Source: QHXQ01 sp036389375
GTDB lineage: Bacteria > Acidobacteriota > Blastocatellia > Pyrinomonadales > Pyrinomonadaceae
Direction of reading: 5' to 3'
NCBI GenBank assembly: GCA_036389375.1
Contig: DASVQA010000147.1
Location: 1-52,161 of the forward strand
DNA: 52,161 nucleotides
Shown: one piece after another, positions 24,531 through 32,653 of the stretch
How positions within the stretch are numbered: the first letter of the stretch is position 1
Layout: each line of letters starts with the position of its first letter
The notes under the pieces: model-generated
What the model saw: the letters and a program-made list of their open reading frames with translations, nothing else
The model's database searches: none
Told to the model about the DNA's origin: nothing
Position numbers and translations under genes: made by a program

Positions 24531-25262
24531 TCAAACCGCGCGCTCATAGACCGAAACGTGCCGGCCGCTCTGCGCCGTGAACGGCTCGCGCTGCCAGCCC
24601 GCCCAACGCGCACGCAGCCCGAGACCCGCGAGCCGCGCCATCAGATCAAGCTCGGCCGGCCAAGCGTAGCGCACCTGCACCGGATAAAGCTTCAGCCCGC
24701 CATCCGTCAACACGACGCGCTGGCTCATGGTGCGCTGCGCAACAGCGTCGTGCCGCGATGCTTCCAATTCAACGCGCTCGGTCGTGACCTTGAGCGCATT
24801 CACGATCTGCCCGCCGGTAAAGCGCGTCACGTCGGGCACGAACGCTTCGATCAGGAAACAACCACCGGACGCAAGGCGCGCGGCGACCTGCTGAAAGCAG
24901 CGCACCTGCGCCTCCTGCGAGAGCAGCGCGAAGAACGTGTTGAAGACGACGTAGACGAGGCCGAACTCGCCCGCGACGTTGACCTCCGCGAAGTCGCCGA
25001 AGCTGACCGGGATGTTTTCGCCGCCCGGCTTCGCGCGCAGGCGTTCAACCATCGCGGGCGAGGCGTCAATGCCATGCACCTCTACGCCGGCCTGTGCGAG
25101 CGGCAGCGCGATACGCCCCGTGCCGATGCCTAGCTCCAAAGCGCGTCGCCCCTCGGCCAGTTCCACCAGCAGCGGGATGATGTGCTCGTCGTAATCGGCG
25201 TACCAGTCGTCGTAAACTTCCGCGACGCTCTCGCCGTATGTCTCGGGCTGATATGAATCCAT
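24531..25262 (-). CDS. Class I SAM-dependent methyltransferase
   Basis: The 243-residue protein has motif I ALELGIGTGRIALPLAQAG and acidic HGIDASPAMVERL, and an FGLVYVVFNTFFALLSQ segment. It belongs to the broad methyltransferase type 11/25 group and its substrate cannot be deduced. It lies between the TetR gene (31 nt) and the enoyl-CoA hydratase (59 nt) on the same strand. It is a different subfamily from the methyltransferase at 13562, so the cluster has two unrelated methyltransferases. Confidence 0.82.
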   Translation of the reverse strand: MDSYQPETYGESVAEVYDDWYADYDEHIIPLLVELAEGRRALELGIGTGRIALPLAQAGVEVHGIDASPAMVERLRAKPGGENIPVSFGDFAEVNVAGEFGLVYVVFNTFFALLSQEAQVRCFQQVAARLASGGCFLIEAFVPDVTRFTGGQIVNALKVTTERVELEASRHDAVAQRTMSQRVVLTDGGLKLYPVQVRYAWPAELDLMARLAGLGLRARWAGWQREPFTAQSGRHVSVYERAV

Positions 25263-25293
25263 GCTGCCCTCGATAGCGCACTCAACGTTTTAG

Positions 25294-26010
25294 TCAGCCC
25301 TCTGCGCCGCGCCAGACGCTCAGGCGCTCGGCCTTGGCGGGCCGGGCGGCGGCTTGCGGTTCGGCGGCACCCGGCCCGACGAGGAAACCGCTCAGGTAGA
25401 GGCGCGTCAGGTTGTCCACCAGATCGCGCACGGAGAGTTTGCCGCGCGGATCATACCAGTTGTAAATCCAGTTCATCATGCCAAAGAGCGCGTAGGTGGC
25501 GACCGTGAGATCGAGTTTCGGGCGTGCCAGCTTCTGCTCGGCCTGCACGTCGGCGAGAATGCGCCGCACAAGGCGCGTGTACTGCTGCTTCTTGCCCGCG
25601 ACGTGCGCATACATCTCGCCCGCGAGCGAATCGGCCTCGTGCGAGAGCACCTTCATCTCGGCCATGTTGGCGGCGAAAAACGACAGGTGATTTTCGATGA
25701 CGAGGCGCAGGCGCGCAACCGGCTCGGCCGTCTCTTGCAGACGTTCTTCGAGGCGTTCGAGCACGCGCCCGAAGCAGTTGTCCTGAATGAGAAAGAGCAG
25801 TTCGTCTTTCGACTTGCAGTAGTAATAAAGCCCGGCGAGGCTCACCTTCGTCGCGCGCGAGATGTCGCGCATCGTGGTCGAGTGGTAGCCCTTCTCGGCG
25901 AAGATGCGCGCGGCGGTGCGCAGGATGAACTCAAGCTTCTGATCGTAGCGCGTGAAGTCTGATGAAAAATTAACTGCCATCGGCGTAAGCATCGCAAGGG
26001 GCAGGCGCAT
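25294..26010 (-). CDS. TetR-family regulator, PaaR-like candidate
   Basis: About 238 residues (ATG 26010) or about 228 (ATG 25980). The N-terminal helix-turn-helix reads IFAEKGYHSTTMRDISRATKVSLAGLYYYCKSKDELL, followed by an all-helical ligand domain. TetR regulators of aromatic-CoA pathways such as PaaR respond to a CoA-ester intermediate and bind CNAACGNNCGTTNG. An exact match to that consensus lies at 29169-29182 upstream of boxC, so this protein is the natural candidate to repress the operon that contains it. The effector is unknown, probably benzoyl-CoA or anthraniloyl-CoA (inference). The tail has a short low-complexity extension. Confidence 0.88.
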   Translation of the reverse strand: MRLPLAMLTPMAVNFSSDFTRYDQKLEFILRTAARIFAEKGYHSTTMRDISRATKVSLAGLYYYCKSKDELLFLIQDNCFGRVLERLEERLQETAEPVARLRLVIENHLSFFAANMAEMKVLSHEADSLAGEMYAHVAGKKQQYTRLVRRILADVQAEQKLARPKLDLTVATYALFGMMNWIYNWYDPRGKLSVRDLVDNLTRLYLSGFLVGPGAAEPQAAARPAKAERLSVWRGAEG

Positions 26011-26043
26011 AAATCCCGCCCCGGCAAATATCTGTTGCCTCTA

Positions 26044-27441
26044 TTACAAGCGCACGTACTCGAACTCGAACGGCAAGCCCTTGATGCCGGCTGCGGGCGG
26101 CGCGATCCAGTTGGCAATCTTGCCGGGTTCGGTGACGGGATGCATGAGGCTGCGGACGTACTCACGGTCGGCCATCGTCGGCAGCCATTCGTCTTTGCGC
26201 CGCGCAAACTCCTCTTGTGTCGTCATCTGGCCCGTCACGTCGAAGTAATGACCGGCGAACTCACCGACGTGCCGGTGGAAGCGCGTGCTGGGCAGATAGA
26301 GTTGTGCGCGCGCACCCGCGTCCGCGAGATACTTGTTCCAGCGCGTCATGGCGCGCTCACAGTCGCGCACGTACTCGCCGCGCAGGACTTCGTTCAGCGC
26401 GTTCCTGAGCGGCACTTCACGCGGGACGAGCCTGCCGTCCTCGACAACGTTGAGCGTGAAACTGTCGTCGCGGATAAGGTGCTCGTCGTACTGCGTGCGC
26501 TCTTTGAAGCGCCCCTTGAGTCCGGCGGCGAAGAAGTCCGCCGAGTTGGAACTGATCTCGCCGCCAAAGAGATCGAGCGAGTAGCTGAACCAGAAATTGA
26601 TGTAGCGCTGAATGATGTCGAGCGGGATGCCGCCAAGCTGGCGCACGTCGCCCTGAGCCATCAACTCGGCCGTGCGTTTGACGACGCGCCCCACGCCCGT
26701 CTCGCCGACGAAGAGATGATGCGCCTCTTCGGTGAGCATGAACTGGCAGGTGCGCGCGAGCGGTTCAAAACCTGATTCGGCGAGCGCGGCGAGTTGATAC
26801 TTGCCGTCGCGGTCGGTGAACATCGTGAAGCAGTAGAAATTGAGCCAGTCGTCGCAGGGCTGATTGAAGGCTTCGAGGATGCGCGGCTTGTCGGGGTTGC
26901 CGCTGCGGCGCTCAAGCATCGCGTCGGCCTCTTCGCGCCCGTCGCGCCCGAAATACTTGTGCAGCAGATAGACCATCGCCCACAGGTGTCGCCCCTCTTC
27001 GACGTTCACCTGAAAAAGATTGCGCAGGTCGTAGAGCGACGGACAGGTCTTGCCGAGTTGGCGTTGCTGCTCGACCGAGGCCGGCTCCGTGTCGCCCTGC
27101 GTGACGATGATGCGGCGCAGCGCGTTGCGAAACTCGCCGGGCACTTCCTGATAAGCGGGCTGACCGAAGTTGTCGCCAAAACCTATGCGCGCGTCCGCTT
27201 CGGCCGGTTTGAGGAAGATGCCCCAGCGATAATCGGGCATCTTGATAAAGTCGAAGTGCGCCCAGCCGTCCGCGTCCACGCCAATGGCGGTGCGGAGATA
27301 AACGTCCTTCTCCTGAAACCCTTCCGGCCCCATCTCGCGCCACCAGTTCAAATAGTCGGGCAGCCATTTTTCCAGCGCGCGTTGCAGCCGCTTGTCTTCC
27401 GAGAGATTCACGTTGTTAGGAATGCGTTCGTATAACTCCAT
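26044..27441 (-). CDS. boxB: Benzoyl-CoA 2,3-epoxidase oxygenase component BoxB
   Basis: The 465-residue protein matches BoxB in length and throughout (start MELYERIPNNVNL). The diiron ligands known for BoxB are all in place with a one-residue offset: Glu119 (DTEPAS), Glu149 and His152 (EEGRH), an Asp at about 210, Glu239 and His242 (TEEAHH). It inserts one oxygen atom into benzoyl-CoA, giving the 2,3-epoxide, and needs electrons from BoxA. BoxA is not in this window. boxC lies 6 nt upstream and a TetR gene 33 nt downstream. Confidence 0.96.
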   Translation of the reverse strand: MELYERIPNNVNLSEDKRLQRALEKWLPDYLNWWREMGPEGFQEKDVYLRTAIGVDADGWAHFDFIKMPDYRWGIFLKPAEADARIGFGDNFGQPAYQEVPGEFRNALRRIIVTQGDTEPASVEQQRQLGKTCPSLYDLRNLFQVNVEEGRHLWAMVYLLHKYFGRDGREEADAMLERRSGNPDKPRILEAFNQPCDDWLNFYCFTMFTDRDGKYQLAALAESGFEPLARTCQFMLTEEAHHLFVGETGVGRVVKRTAELMAQGDVRQLGGIPLDIIQRYINFWFSYSLDLFGGEISSNSADFFAAGLKGRFKERTQYDEHLIRDDSFTLNVVEDGRLVPREVPLRNALNEVLRGEYVRDCERAMTRWNKYLADAGARAQLYLPSTRFHRHVGEFAGHYFDVTGQMTTQEEFARRKDEWLPTMADREYVRSLMHPVTEPGKIANWIAPPAAGIKGLPFEFEYVRL

Positions 27442-27447
27442 GACCCG

Positions 27448-29079
27448 TTATGTCCTCTTGTAGTCGAAGTGCGGCTGCGTCGGTTTGCCGTAGTTGGTGA
27501 GCGCGCCCTGCGGCCCTGTGGCGTTGGGGCGCTGGAAAATCCAGTTCTGCCACGCGGTCAGGCGGCCGTAGATTTTCGTGTCCATCGTTTCGGGGCCGGC
27601 GAAGCGTAGCGATGCTTCCATGCCGGTCAGCGCATCGGGCGAAAGCGACGTGCGCTCCTCGATGGCGACGCGCACCTCGTCGTCCCAGTCCAGATCGTCG
27701 GGCGCGAAGGTGACGAGGCCCGCCGCTTCGGCCGCTTCGGTGTCGAACCGGCCTGTGTGCGCGAGCACTTCGCCGGCGCGTTCCGGTGCGGCGAGAAAGC
27801 GCGATTGCAGACGCGCCAGACCGTTGCTCATCGGGAGCGCGCCCGCGTTCAGTTCGCTCGTCGCCAACTCAACTTGCTCTTCGGGGTCGTTGAGCATGTA
27901 GGTGCGGTCGGCCGAGAGCGCAAGTTCGAGCAGGTTGCCGGCGAAGCAACTGCCGGGTTCGATGAGCGCAAAGAAACTCTTGGCGGTGAGATCGAGCCGG
28001 CGCAGCACGCGTGCCATGTGCAGGATGATCTCGCGCATGAGCCAATGCTCACGGTTGGCAATGAGCACGCGATCAACCGCCAGCACGTTGTCGATCTCGC
28101 CCTCGGTGCGCAGGCAGACAAGCCCCGTCTCAAGTTCGTTCATGCGCAGGTGCAAGAGCGCGTCGTCCAGTTCACGATAGGCTTGCAGCGGCCAGTAAGA
28201 GTCGCCGAGTGCTGCGATCTCTGCGGGCGTCGCGGGTAAATCTGCGCCGGGGCCGCGCACGGTCAACTCGGCGTAGCGCCCCGCGCGGTGCAGCTTCAGG
28301 TCAACGTACTGGTATACGCGCGCATCCGCTGTCGCTTCGACCTGAAGCGGGTTGAGTTTGATCCCGCGCTCGGCGGTCTGCGCGCCGTCGGCTTCAACGA
28401 GCGCACGCACGCGCGCCGCAACACCGTCGTCGAATTTGCTGGTCGGGAAGTGGCCGTCAATCAGGCCCCACTCCTGCGCGCGTTTGGCTTTCAACCCTTC
28501 CGCCAGAGTCGAGAACACGTCGGCGCGGTCGCGGCGCACCTTGCGTTTATCCACGAGGCGCGTGAGTCCGCCCGTGCCGGGCAGCACGCCGAGCAAGGGC
28601 ACTTCCGGGAGCGAGACGGCCGAGTTGCCGTCGTCTACGAGATAGATCTCATCGCAGGCGATGGCGAGTTCGTAGCCGCCGCCGGAGGCCGTGCCGTTGA
28701 GCGCCGCGACGTAGCGTTGACCCGAATGCATGGACGCGTCTTCGATGGCGCAGCGCGTCTCGTTGGTGAACTTGCAGAAGTTGACTTTGAAGGCGTGCCC
28801 GGACGTGCCGAGCATATAGATGTTCGCGCCTGCACAGAAGATGCGCGGCTTGAGACTCTTGATGACGACCACGCGCACTTCCGGATGCTCGAAGCGCAGG
28901 CGCTGGACAGCATCCGCCAGTTCTATATCAACGCCGAGGTCGTAAGAGTTGAGCTTGAGCTTATAGCCTTCGCCGAGCGTCGCATCTTCCTGCACGTCCA
29001 TTGACAGCGTGGCCACGGAGCCTTCGATCTTCAGTTGCCAGTGCTTGTAACGCTCCGGCGCGGTCTCGAAATTTATCAT
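27448..29079 (-). CDS. boxC: Benzoyl-CoA-dihydrodiol / 2,3-epoxybenzoyl-CoA lyase BoxC
   Basis: The 543-residue protein has the long two-part crotonase architecture of BoxC: FETAPERYKHWQL at the start, RIFCAGANIYMLG for the oxyanion hole, ASGGGYELAIACDEIYLVDDG and LPEVPLLGVLPGTGGLTRL, then a second crotonase-like half with the ending FQRPNATGPQGALTNYGKP. It opens the epoxidised ring hydrolytically, losing C2 as formate. It is the first gene of the operon. The ATG at 29079 follows a promoter and operator at 29167-29216. Confidence 0.96.
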   Translation of the reverse strand: MINFETAPERYKHWQLKIEGSVATLSMDVQEDATLGEGYKLKLNSYDLGVDIELADAVQRLRFEHPEVRVVVIKSLKPRIFCAGANIYMLGTSGHAFKVNFCKFTNETRCAIEDASMHSGQRYVAALNGTASGGGYELAIACDEIYLVDDGNSAVSLPEVPLLGVLPGTGGLTRLVDKRKVRRDRADVFSTLAEGLKAKRAQEWGLIDGHFPTSKFDDGVAARVRALVEADGAQTAERGIKLNPLQVEATADARVYQYVDLKLHRAGRYAELTVRGPGADLPATPAEIAALGDSYWPLQAYRELDDALLHLRMNELETGLVCLRTEGEIDNVLAVDRVLIANREHWLMREIILHMARVLRRLDLTAKSFFALIEPGSCFAGNLLELALSADRTYMLNDPEEQVELATSELNAGALPMSNGLARLQSRFLAAPERAGEVLAHTGRFDTEAAEAAGLVTFAPDDLDWDDEVRVAIEERTSLSPDALTGMEASLRFAGPETMDTKIYGRLTAWQNWIFQRPNATGPQGALTNYGKPTQPHFDYKRT

Positions 29080-29166
29080 TCAGCCCTGAACTCCAAACAT
29101 TTACTTTAAGACCGGGCGATTCACAGCCGACCCGGCAACAGCTAACACGATAGCGGCGGCAACTTT

Positions 29167-29184
29167 TTCGAACGCCCGTTCGAA
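29167..29184. promoter_or_regulatory. PaaR-type TetR operator upstream of boxC
   Basis: ttcgaacgcccgttcgaa is a perfect 8+2+8 inverted repeat, and its core (29169-29182) matches the PaaR consensus CNAACGNNCGTTNG at every defined base. It begins 3 nt after the -10 box of the boxC promoter and covers the expected transcription start, an ideal position for repression. The TetR gene at 25294 is the likely cognate regulator. Confidence 0.85.
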
Positions 29185-29187
29185 TTA

Positions 29188-29216
29188 ATAATAACGGTCT
29201 GCGCGTTTGAGGTCAA
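29188..29216 (-). promoter_or_regulatory. Sigma-70-type promoter of the boxC operon
   Basis: Read on the minus strand: TTGACC (29216-29211), a 17-nt spacer, and TATTAT (29193-29188). The start would fall near 29181, about 100 nt before the boxC ATG and inside the operator palindrome. The long leader (29080-29180) shows no other strong signal. Confidence 0.8.
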
Positions 29217-29313
29217 ACAGCGCAGGCGCGCCCGCCTGACGAGTCGCGGCTGATGAGCGACGGGGCTTGACAGGTTCGGCCCGGCGCGCATAGGTTACGG
29301 TGCTTTACAGCGT

Positions 29314-29413
29314 GGAGGCGCATCCGTTCTGGTGAGCGGCACGGTCTTCAAAACCGGCTTGTGAGCCTGTGAGAGCAGGCTTAGGTAGGTTCGATTCCTA
29401 CACGCCTCCGCCA
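29314..29413 (+). tRNA. selC: tRNA-Sec (anticodon TCA)
   Basis: The fold is diagnostic of bacterial selenocysteine tRNA. The acceptor is ggaggcg paired with cgcctcc and followed by G-CCA (29410-29413). The D stem is a long 6-bp ccgttc/gagcgg with a TGGT loop. The anticodon loop is cttcaaa with TCA at 29348-29350. The variable arm is long (agcctg/caggct), and the T arm gtagg-ttcgatt-cctac is at 29385-29401. The eighth acceptor pair expected in this tRNA is a C-A mismatch (29321/29402). The organism therefore probably inserts selenocysteine at UGA. No selA, selB or selD gene is in the window. Confidence 0.93.
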
Positions 29414-29422
29414 AAATTAAAG

Positions 29423-29520
29423 TAGGCAGCAAAAAGCAGCAGGCAGCAGACCGGAAAAAGAATTTCTGGCCTGCGGCCGCCCTTCACCGGACACGCGCTG
29501 CTGCGCCGTTTGGCTGCCTA
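29423..29520. repeat. GCAGGCA-type degenerate inverted repeat after tRNA-Sec
   Basis: taggcagcaaa at 29423-29433 is inverted as ttggctgccta at 29510-29520 (10 of 11 match), and between them lie further gcagcaggcagcag-like units. This looks like a decayed member of the heptamer hairpin family. It separates selC from dprA. Confidence 0.5.
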
Positions 29521-29540
29521 GCCTCTACTGTCTATTCCTC

Positions 29541-30671
29541 ATGATGCATGATTGGATTGCTTTGAACATGACGCCGGGCGTCGGCCCGCGCGTGGCGGCG
29601 CGGCTGTTGGAACGCTTCGGCGCGGCCGAGGCTGTGTTCGGTGCGCTACGCGCGGAGTTGGAGCGTTTGCGGCTGCGGCCTGAGACGTTGGAATCAATCG
29701 TGCGGCGCGACCGGCACGCGGCGGCCGAAGCTGAGCTTGTGCGCGTGCGTGAACAGGGCGCAGACGTGCTTGTCTTAGACGACGGCACGTACCCTGCGCT
29801 CCTGCGTGAGATCGCAGACCCGCCGATCACGCTCTACGTCAAAGGCGCTTGGTCGGCCTGTCTCGATGCGCCGTGTGTCGGGATCGTCGGTTCGCGGCGT
29901 TGTTCGACTTACGGGCAGAACACGGCGACGATGCTGGCGCGCGAGTTGGCGAGTCGGGGCGTGACGATTGTATCTGGCCTCGCGCGCGGGATAGACGCGG
30001 CGGCGCATCGCGGCGCGCTCGAAGCGGGCGGGCGCACGGTCGGCGTCCTTGGCACGGGCGTGGACGAGGTCTATCCGCGCGATCACAGGCAACTGGCGGC
30101 GGAGATACTCGACAAGGGCGGCGCGCTGGTGTCGCAGTTTCCCTTAGGCACGCCGCCGATCCCGGAGAATTTTCCGTATCGCAACCGCGTGATCAGCGGC
30201 CTCAGTCTCGGCGTGGTGCTGGTGGAAGCGGCGGAGAATAGCGGGAGTCTCATCACGGCGCGGCTCGCGTTGGAGCAGGGGCGCGAGGTCTTCGCCGTGC
30301 CGGGCAACATCACTTCGCGCAACTCGTTTGGCACGAACTATCTGATCAAAGCGGCCGGCGCAAAACTCGTGCAGCAATGGCAGGACGTGGCGGCGGAACT
30401 GCCAGCAGAGATCGCCGTGCGCTTATTGCCGCCGGAACTGAAACAGGGCGAACAGAAGTCGGCGGCGCGCGCCGCGAACGCGCCCACCGACCTGTCGGCC
30501 AGCGAGTCGGCCGTCTTCAAACTGCTCACCGCCGACGAGGCGACGCACATTGATGCGCTGGCGGAGCAGAGCGCTTTGCCGCTCTCAGATTTAGCCATCG
30601 CGCTACTCGGTTTGGAGATGCGCGACCTCGTCCGCGAGTTACCCGGCAAGTGCTACGTGCGTAAGCTATGA
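29541..30671 (+). CDS. dprA: DNA processing protein DprA (Smf)
   Basis: The 376-residue protein has an N-terminal helix-hairpin-helix-like region (MTPGVGPRVAARLLERFG), then the Rossmann-like core with GIVGSRRCSTYG, SGLARGIDAAAHRGAL, GTGVDEVYPRDH and ENFPYRNRVISGLS. SGSLITARLALEQGREVFAVPGN follows. A winged-helix-like C-terminal domain (~300-376) completes it. DprA loads RecA on incoming single-stranded DNA during transformation. It sits alone, convergent with the solenoid gene 32 nt away. Confidence 0.95.
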   Translation: MMHDWIALNMTPGVGPRVAARLLERFGAAEAVFGALRAELERLRLRPETLESIVRRDRHAAAEAELVRVREQGADVLVLDDGTYPALLREIADPPITLYVKGAWSACLDAPCVGIVGSRRCSTYGQNTATMLARELASRGVTIVSGLARGIDAAAHRGALEAGGRTVGVLGTGVDEVYPRDHRQLAAEILDKGGALVSQFPLGTPPIPENFPYRNRVISGLSLGVVLVEAAENSGSLITARLALEQGREVFAVPGNITSRNSFGTNYLIKAAGAKLVQQWQDVAAELPAEIAVRLLPPELKQGEQKSAARAANAPTDLSASESAVFKLLTADEATHIDALAEQSALPLSDLAIALLGLEMRDLVRELPGKCYVRKL

Positions 30672-30703
30672 ACGCTTAACAGAAACCGGCGCGCGTCTGC
30701 TCG

Positions 30704-32653
30704 CTATTGTTGCCGGCCAAGCGGCCCGCCCTGTGCGAAGCCGCGCCGGTTGAAGCGGTTGTTGAGCGGCACGTTCGAGCGCACGCCAAGTATGCCCTGC
30801 ACGATTGCGAGCCGGGCCATCAGGCGCGCTTCCGGATACTGGAAATGGTCGGCCGTCGTGCGCGCCCGCTCGAAATCGCTTTTGGCGAGCGTCGCCAGTT
30901 CCTGCCCGTAACGCTGCACCATCGCGCCGAGTCCGCTGTTGCCCGTGATGGACATCTCGCCGTCTCTGAAGATGTTCACCTCGAAACCGCTCAGCATGGC
31001 GGCGGCCGGCAGCAGTTCGTTTAACTGGCCGATGCCCGGCTCAAGCACTTCAAAGCTGCGCGCCGGATCGAGCGCGGCGAAAGCGTGCGCCACTTGTAGT
31101 TGATTTTCCAACTGCTGGTAACTGGTCGCGCGGCGCGCGACGAGCGTGCGCGCCTCTTCCAGAAATTGCAGCGCCTGTTTCGGATTATCCGCCTGCGCCG
31201 CGTCCGCCAACTGCAACAGCAGCCGGACGCGTTCATCGTCAGACGGCAGACGCGCGAGCATCTGCCGCACGTCTTCGAGTTGGTTGGCCTTGGCCTTGCG
31301 GAGCGTCTGCTGCGCCTCAATCGCTTGCTGGACGACGCCGCGCGCGTCCGCGTCCAGATGGTCGCTGGCGATCTGGCGGGCGCGCTCCACGTTGCCTTCG
31401 TCCAAGGCGCGGAAGGCAGCCTGTTGGTAGAGCCGCGTCTGCAACTGGGGCGGGGCGGTGGCGGCGGCCGTCAACAGGTTGTCGCTCGTGCCCTGCTGGA
31501 CGAGATTGCCGAACTGCGTAAAGGCGGCGCGTTGATTATTGCTCACGCCCAACTCGGTCAACTTCTGGCGCACGGCCTGTGCGCGCCCCGGTAGATATTG
31601 ATCGATCTGCGGCAACAACATTTGCAGACTCGTCAATAGACGGTGGGCGTTACCCTGTTCGACCTGCGCGTTCGTCTGTTGCGGCTGAGCGACCGCAGCC
31701 GGGCCGCCACGCCCGCCACCGCCGCGTCCGCCCCCTTGCGGCGCGGCTCTGATCGAGCCAACGACATTGCGCTGTGCTTCGGTGTTGGCGGCCGGGGTGG
31801 CGCGCAGGGCTGCCGTGATGACGGTGTCTAACAGTGTGCGATAGGCCGCCTCGTTGAGCGCCTGTGCATTGCGCGCGGGCGCTGCGTCTGCTGCGGCCGG
31901 CGTGGCTGTGGGGCGCGGGCCCGGTTGCAGGAGGCTGAGCGCGAGACCGTCTGCGTCGCGGTTGGCGAGCAGGTTGTCGGTCTGTAGTTGGGCAATGAGT
32001 TTGTCCGAGAGCTTGGCGGCGGCCGTCTTGTCCTGCGCTTGCAGCCGCGCGAGCACGGCCGCGAGCGTGGGCGAATACTGGCCTTTGTCCAGCATCTCCT
32101 GCGCCTTGCTAAGCGCGACGAGCGGATCGCTGGCGGCTATTTGCGCGAGCAGACGCTGTTCGAGCGCGTCGTCGCTATCGCGCACGAGCATGCGCTGATC
32201 TTCGCTGGTGGGCGGGCGGCGCGTCGTCTGAAAAAGTTGATAGGCGAGGGTCGCGTCGTGGCGCGCGGCGGCGAGGACGAGTTCCTGCCGAAACTGCATA
32301 ACGGAACGCGCCTGCGCAAATGCTTGCCGGTCGCTCGTGTCCACCTGGCGCAGCAGGTCTGTGAGACCGGCGGCCGCTTCCGTAAACAACGCACGCGCCC
32401 GCCCTTCGTCGCGCGCCCAGAGCAGATCGGCGGCGGCGACCTGCATGCGCCCGCGATTCTCCGGTAGCCGCAAGCCTTGCGCGCCCGCGATCACGTCTTC
32501 AAGGAGCGCGTAAGCCTGCTTCTCGGCTGCGCCCTTGGCAGCCTCTGCGTCAGCCGTCGGCGTCGGTTGCGCCGGTGTCTCCTGTGCGCCGGCAGAGGCG
32601 GCCGCGCCGGCCGTTGCGCACAGTGCGAGCAAGAAAAAAGCGATGGTTTTCAT
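30704..32653 (-). CDS. Secreted helical-repeat protein of unknown function
   Basis: About 649 residues with a clear signal peptide (MKTIAFFLLALCA, cleavage near SAGAQ). The rest is Ala/Gln/Leu-rich helix with solenoid character and a glycine/arginine-rich linker (GGGRGGGGRGG) around the middle. No catalytic motif is visible. A longer frame starts at TTG 32671, but the ATG at 32653 gives the proper signal peptide. I do not recognise a named family. It probably acts in the periplasm or at the outer membrane. Confidence 0.75.
   Translation of the reverse strand: MKTIAFFLLALCATAGAAASAGAQETPAQPTPTADAEAAKGAAEKQAYALLEDVIAGAQGLRLPENRGRMQVAAADLLWARDEGRARALFTEAAAGLTDLLRQVDTSDRQAFAQARSVMQFRQELVLAAARHDATLAYQLFQTTRRPPTSEDQRMLVRDSDDALEQRLLAQIAASDPLVALSKAQEMLDKGQYSPTLAAVLARLQAQDKTAAAKLSDKLIAQLQTDNLLANRDADGLALSLLQPGPRPTATPAAADAAPARNAQALNEAAYRTLLDTVITAALRATPAANTEAQRNVVGSIRAAPQGGGRGGGGRGGPAAVAQPQQTNAQVEQGNAHRLLTSLQMLLPQIDQYLPGRAQAVRQKLTELGVSNNQRAAFTQFGNLVQQGTSDNLLTAAATAPPQLQTRLYQQAAFRALDEGNVERARQIASDHLDADARGVVQQAIEAQQTLRKAKANQLEDVRQMLARLPSDDERVRLLLQLADAAQADNPKQALQFLEEARTLVARRATSYQQLENQLQVAHAFAALDPARSFEVLEPGIGQLNELLPAAAMLSGFEVNIFRDGEMSITGNSGLGAMVQRYGQELATLAKSDFERARTTADHFQYPEARLMARLAIVQGILGVRSNVPLNNRFNRRGFAQGGPLGRQQ

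Noticed and set aside
29314..29540. selC as an integration site for a genomic island
   Set aside because: selC is a known island target in other bacteria, but no integrase, direct-repeat attachment site or mobility gene is visible on either side.
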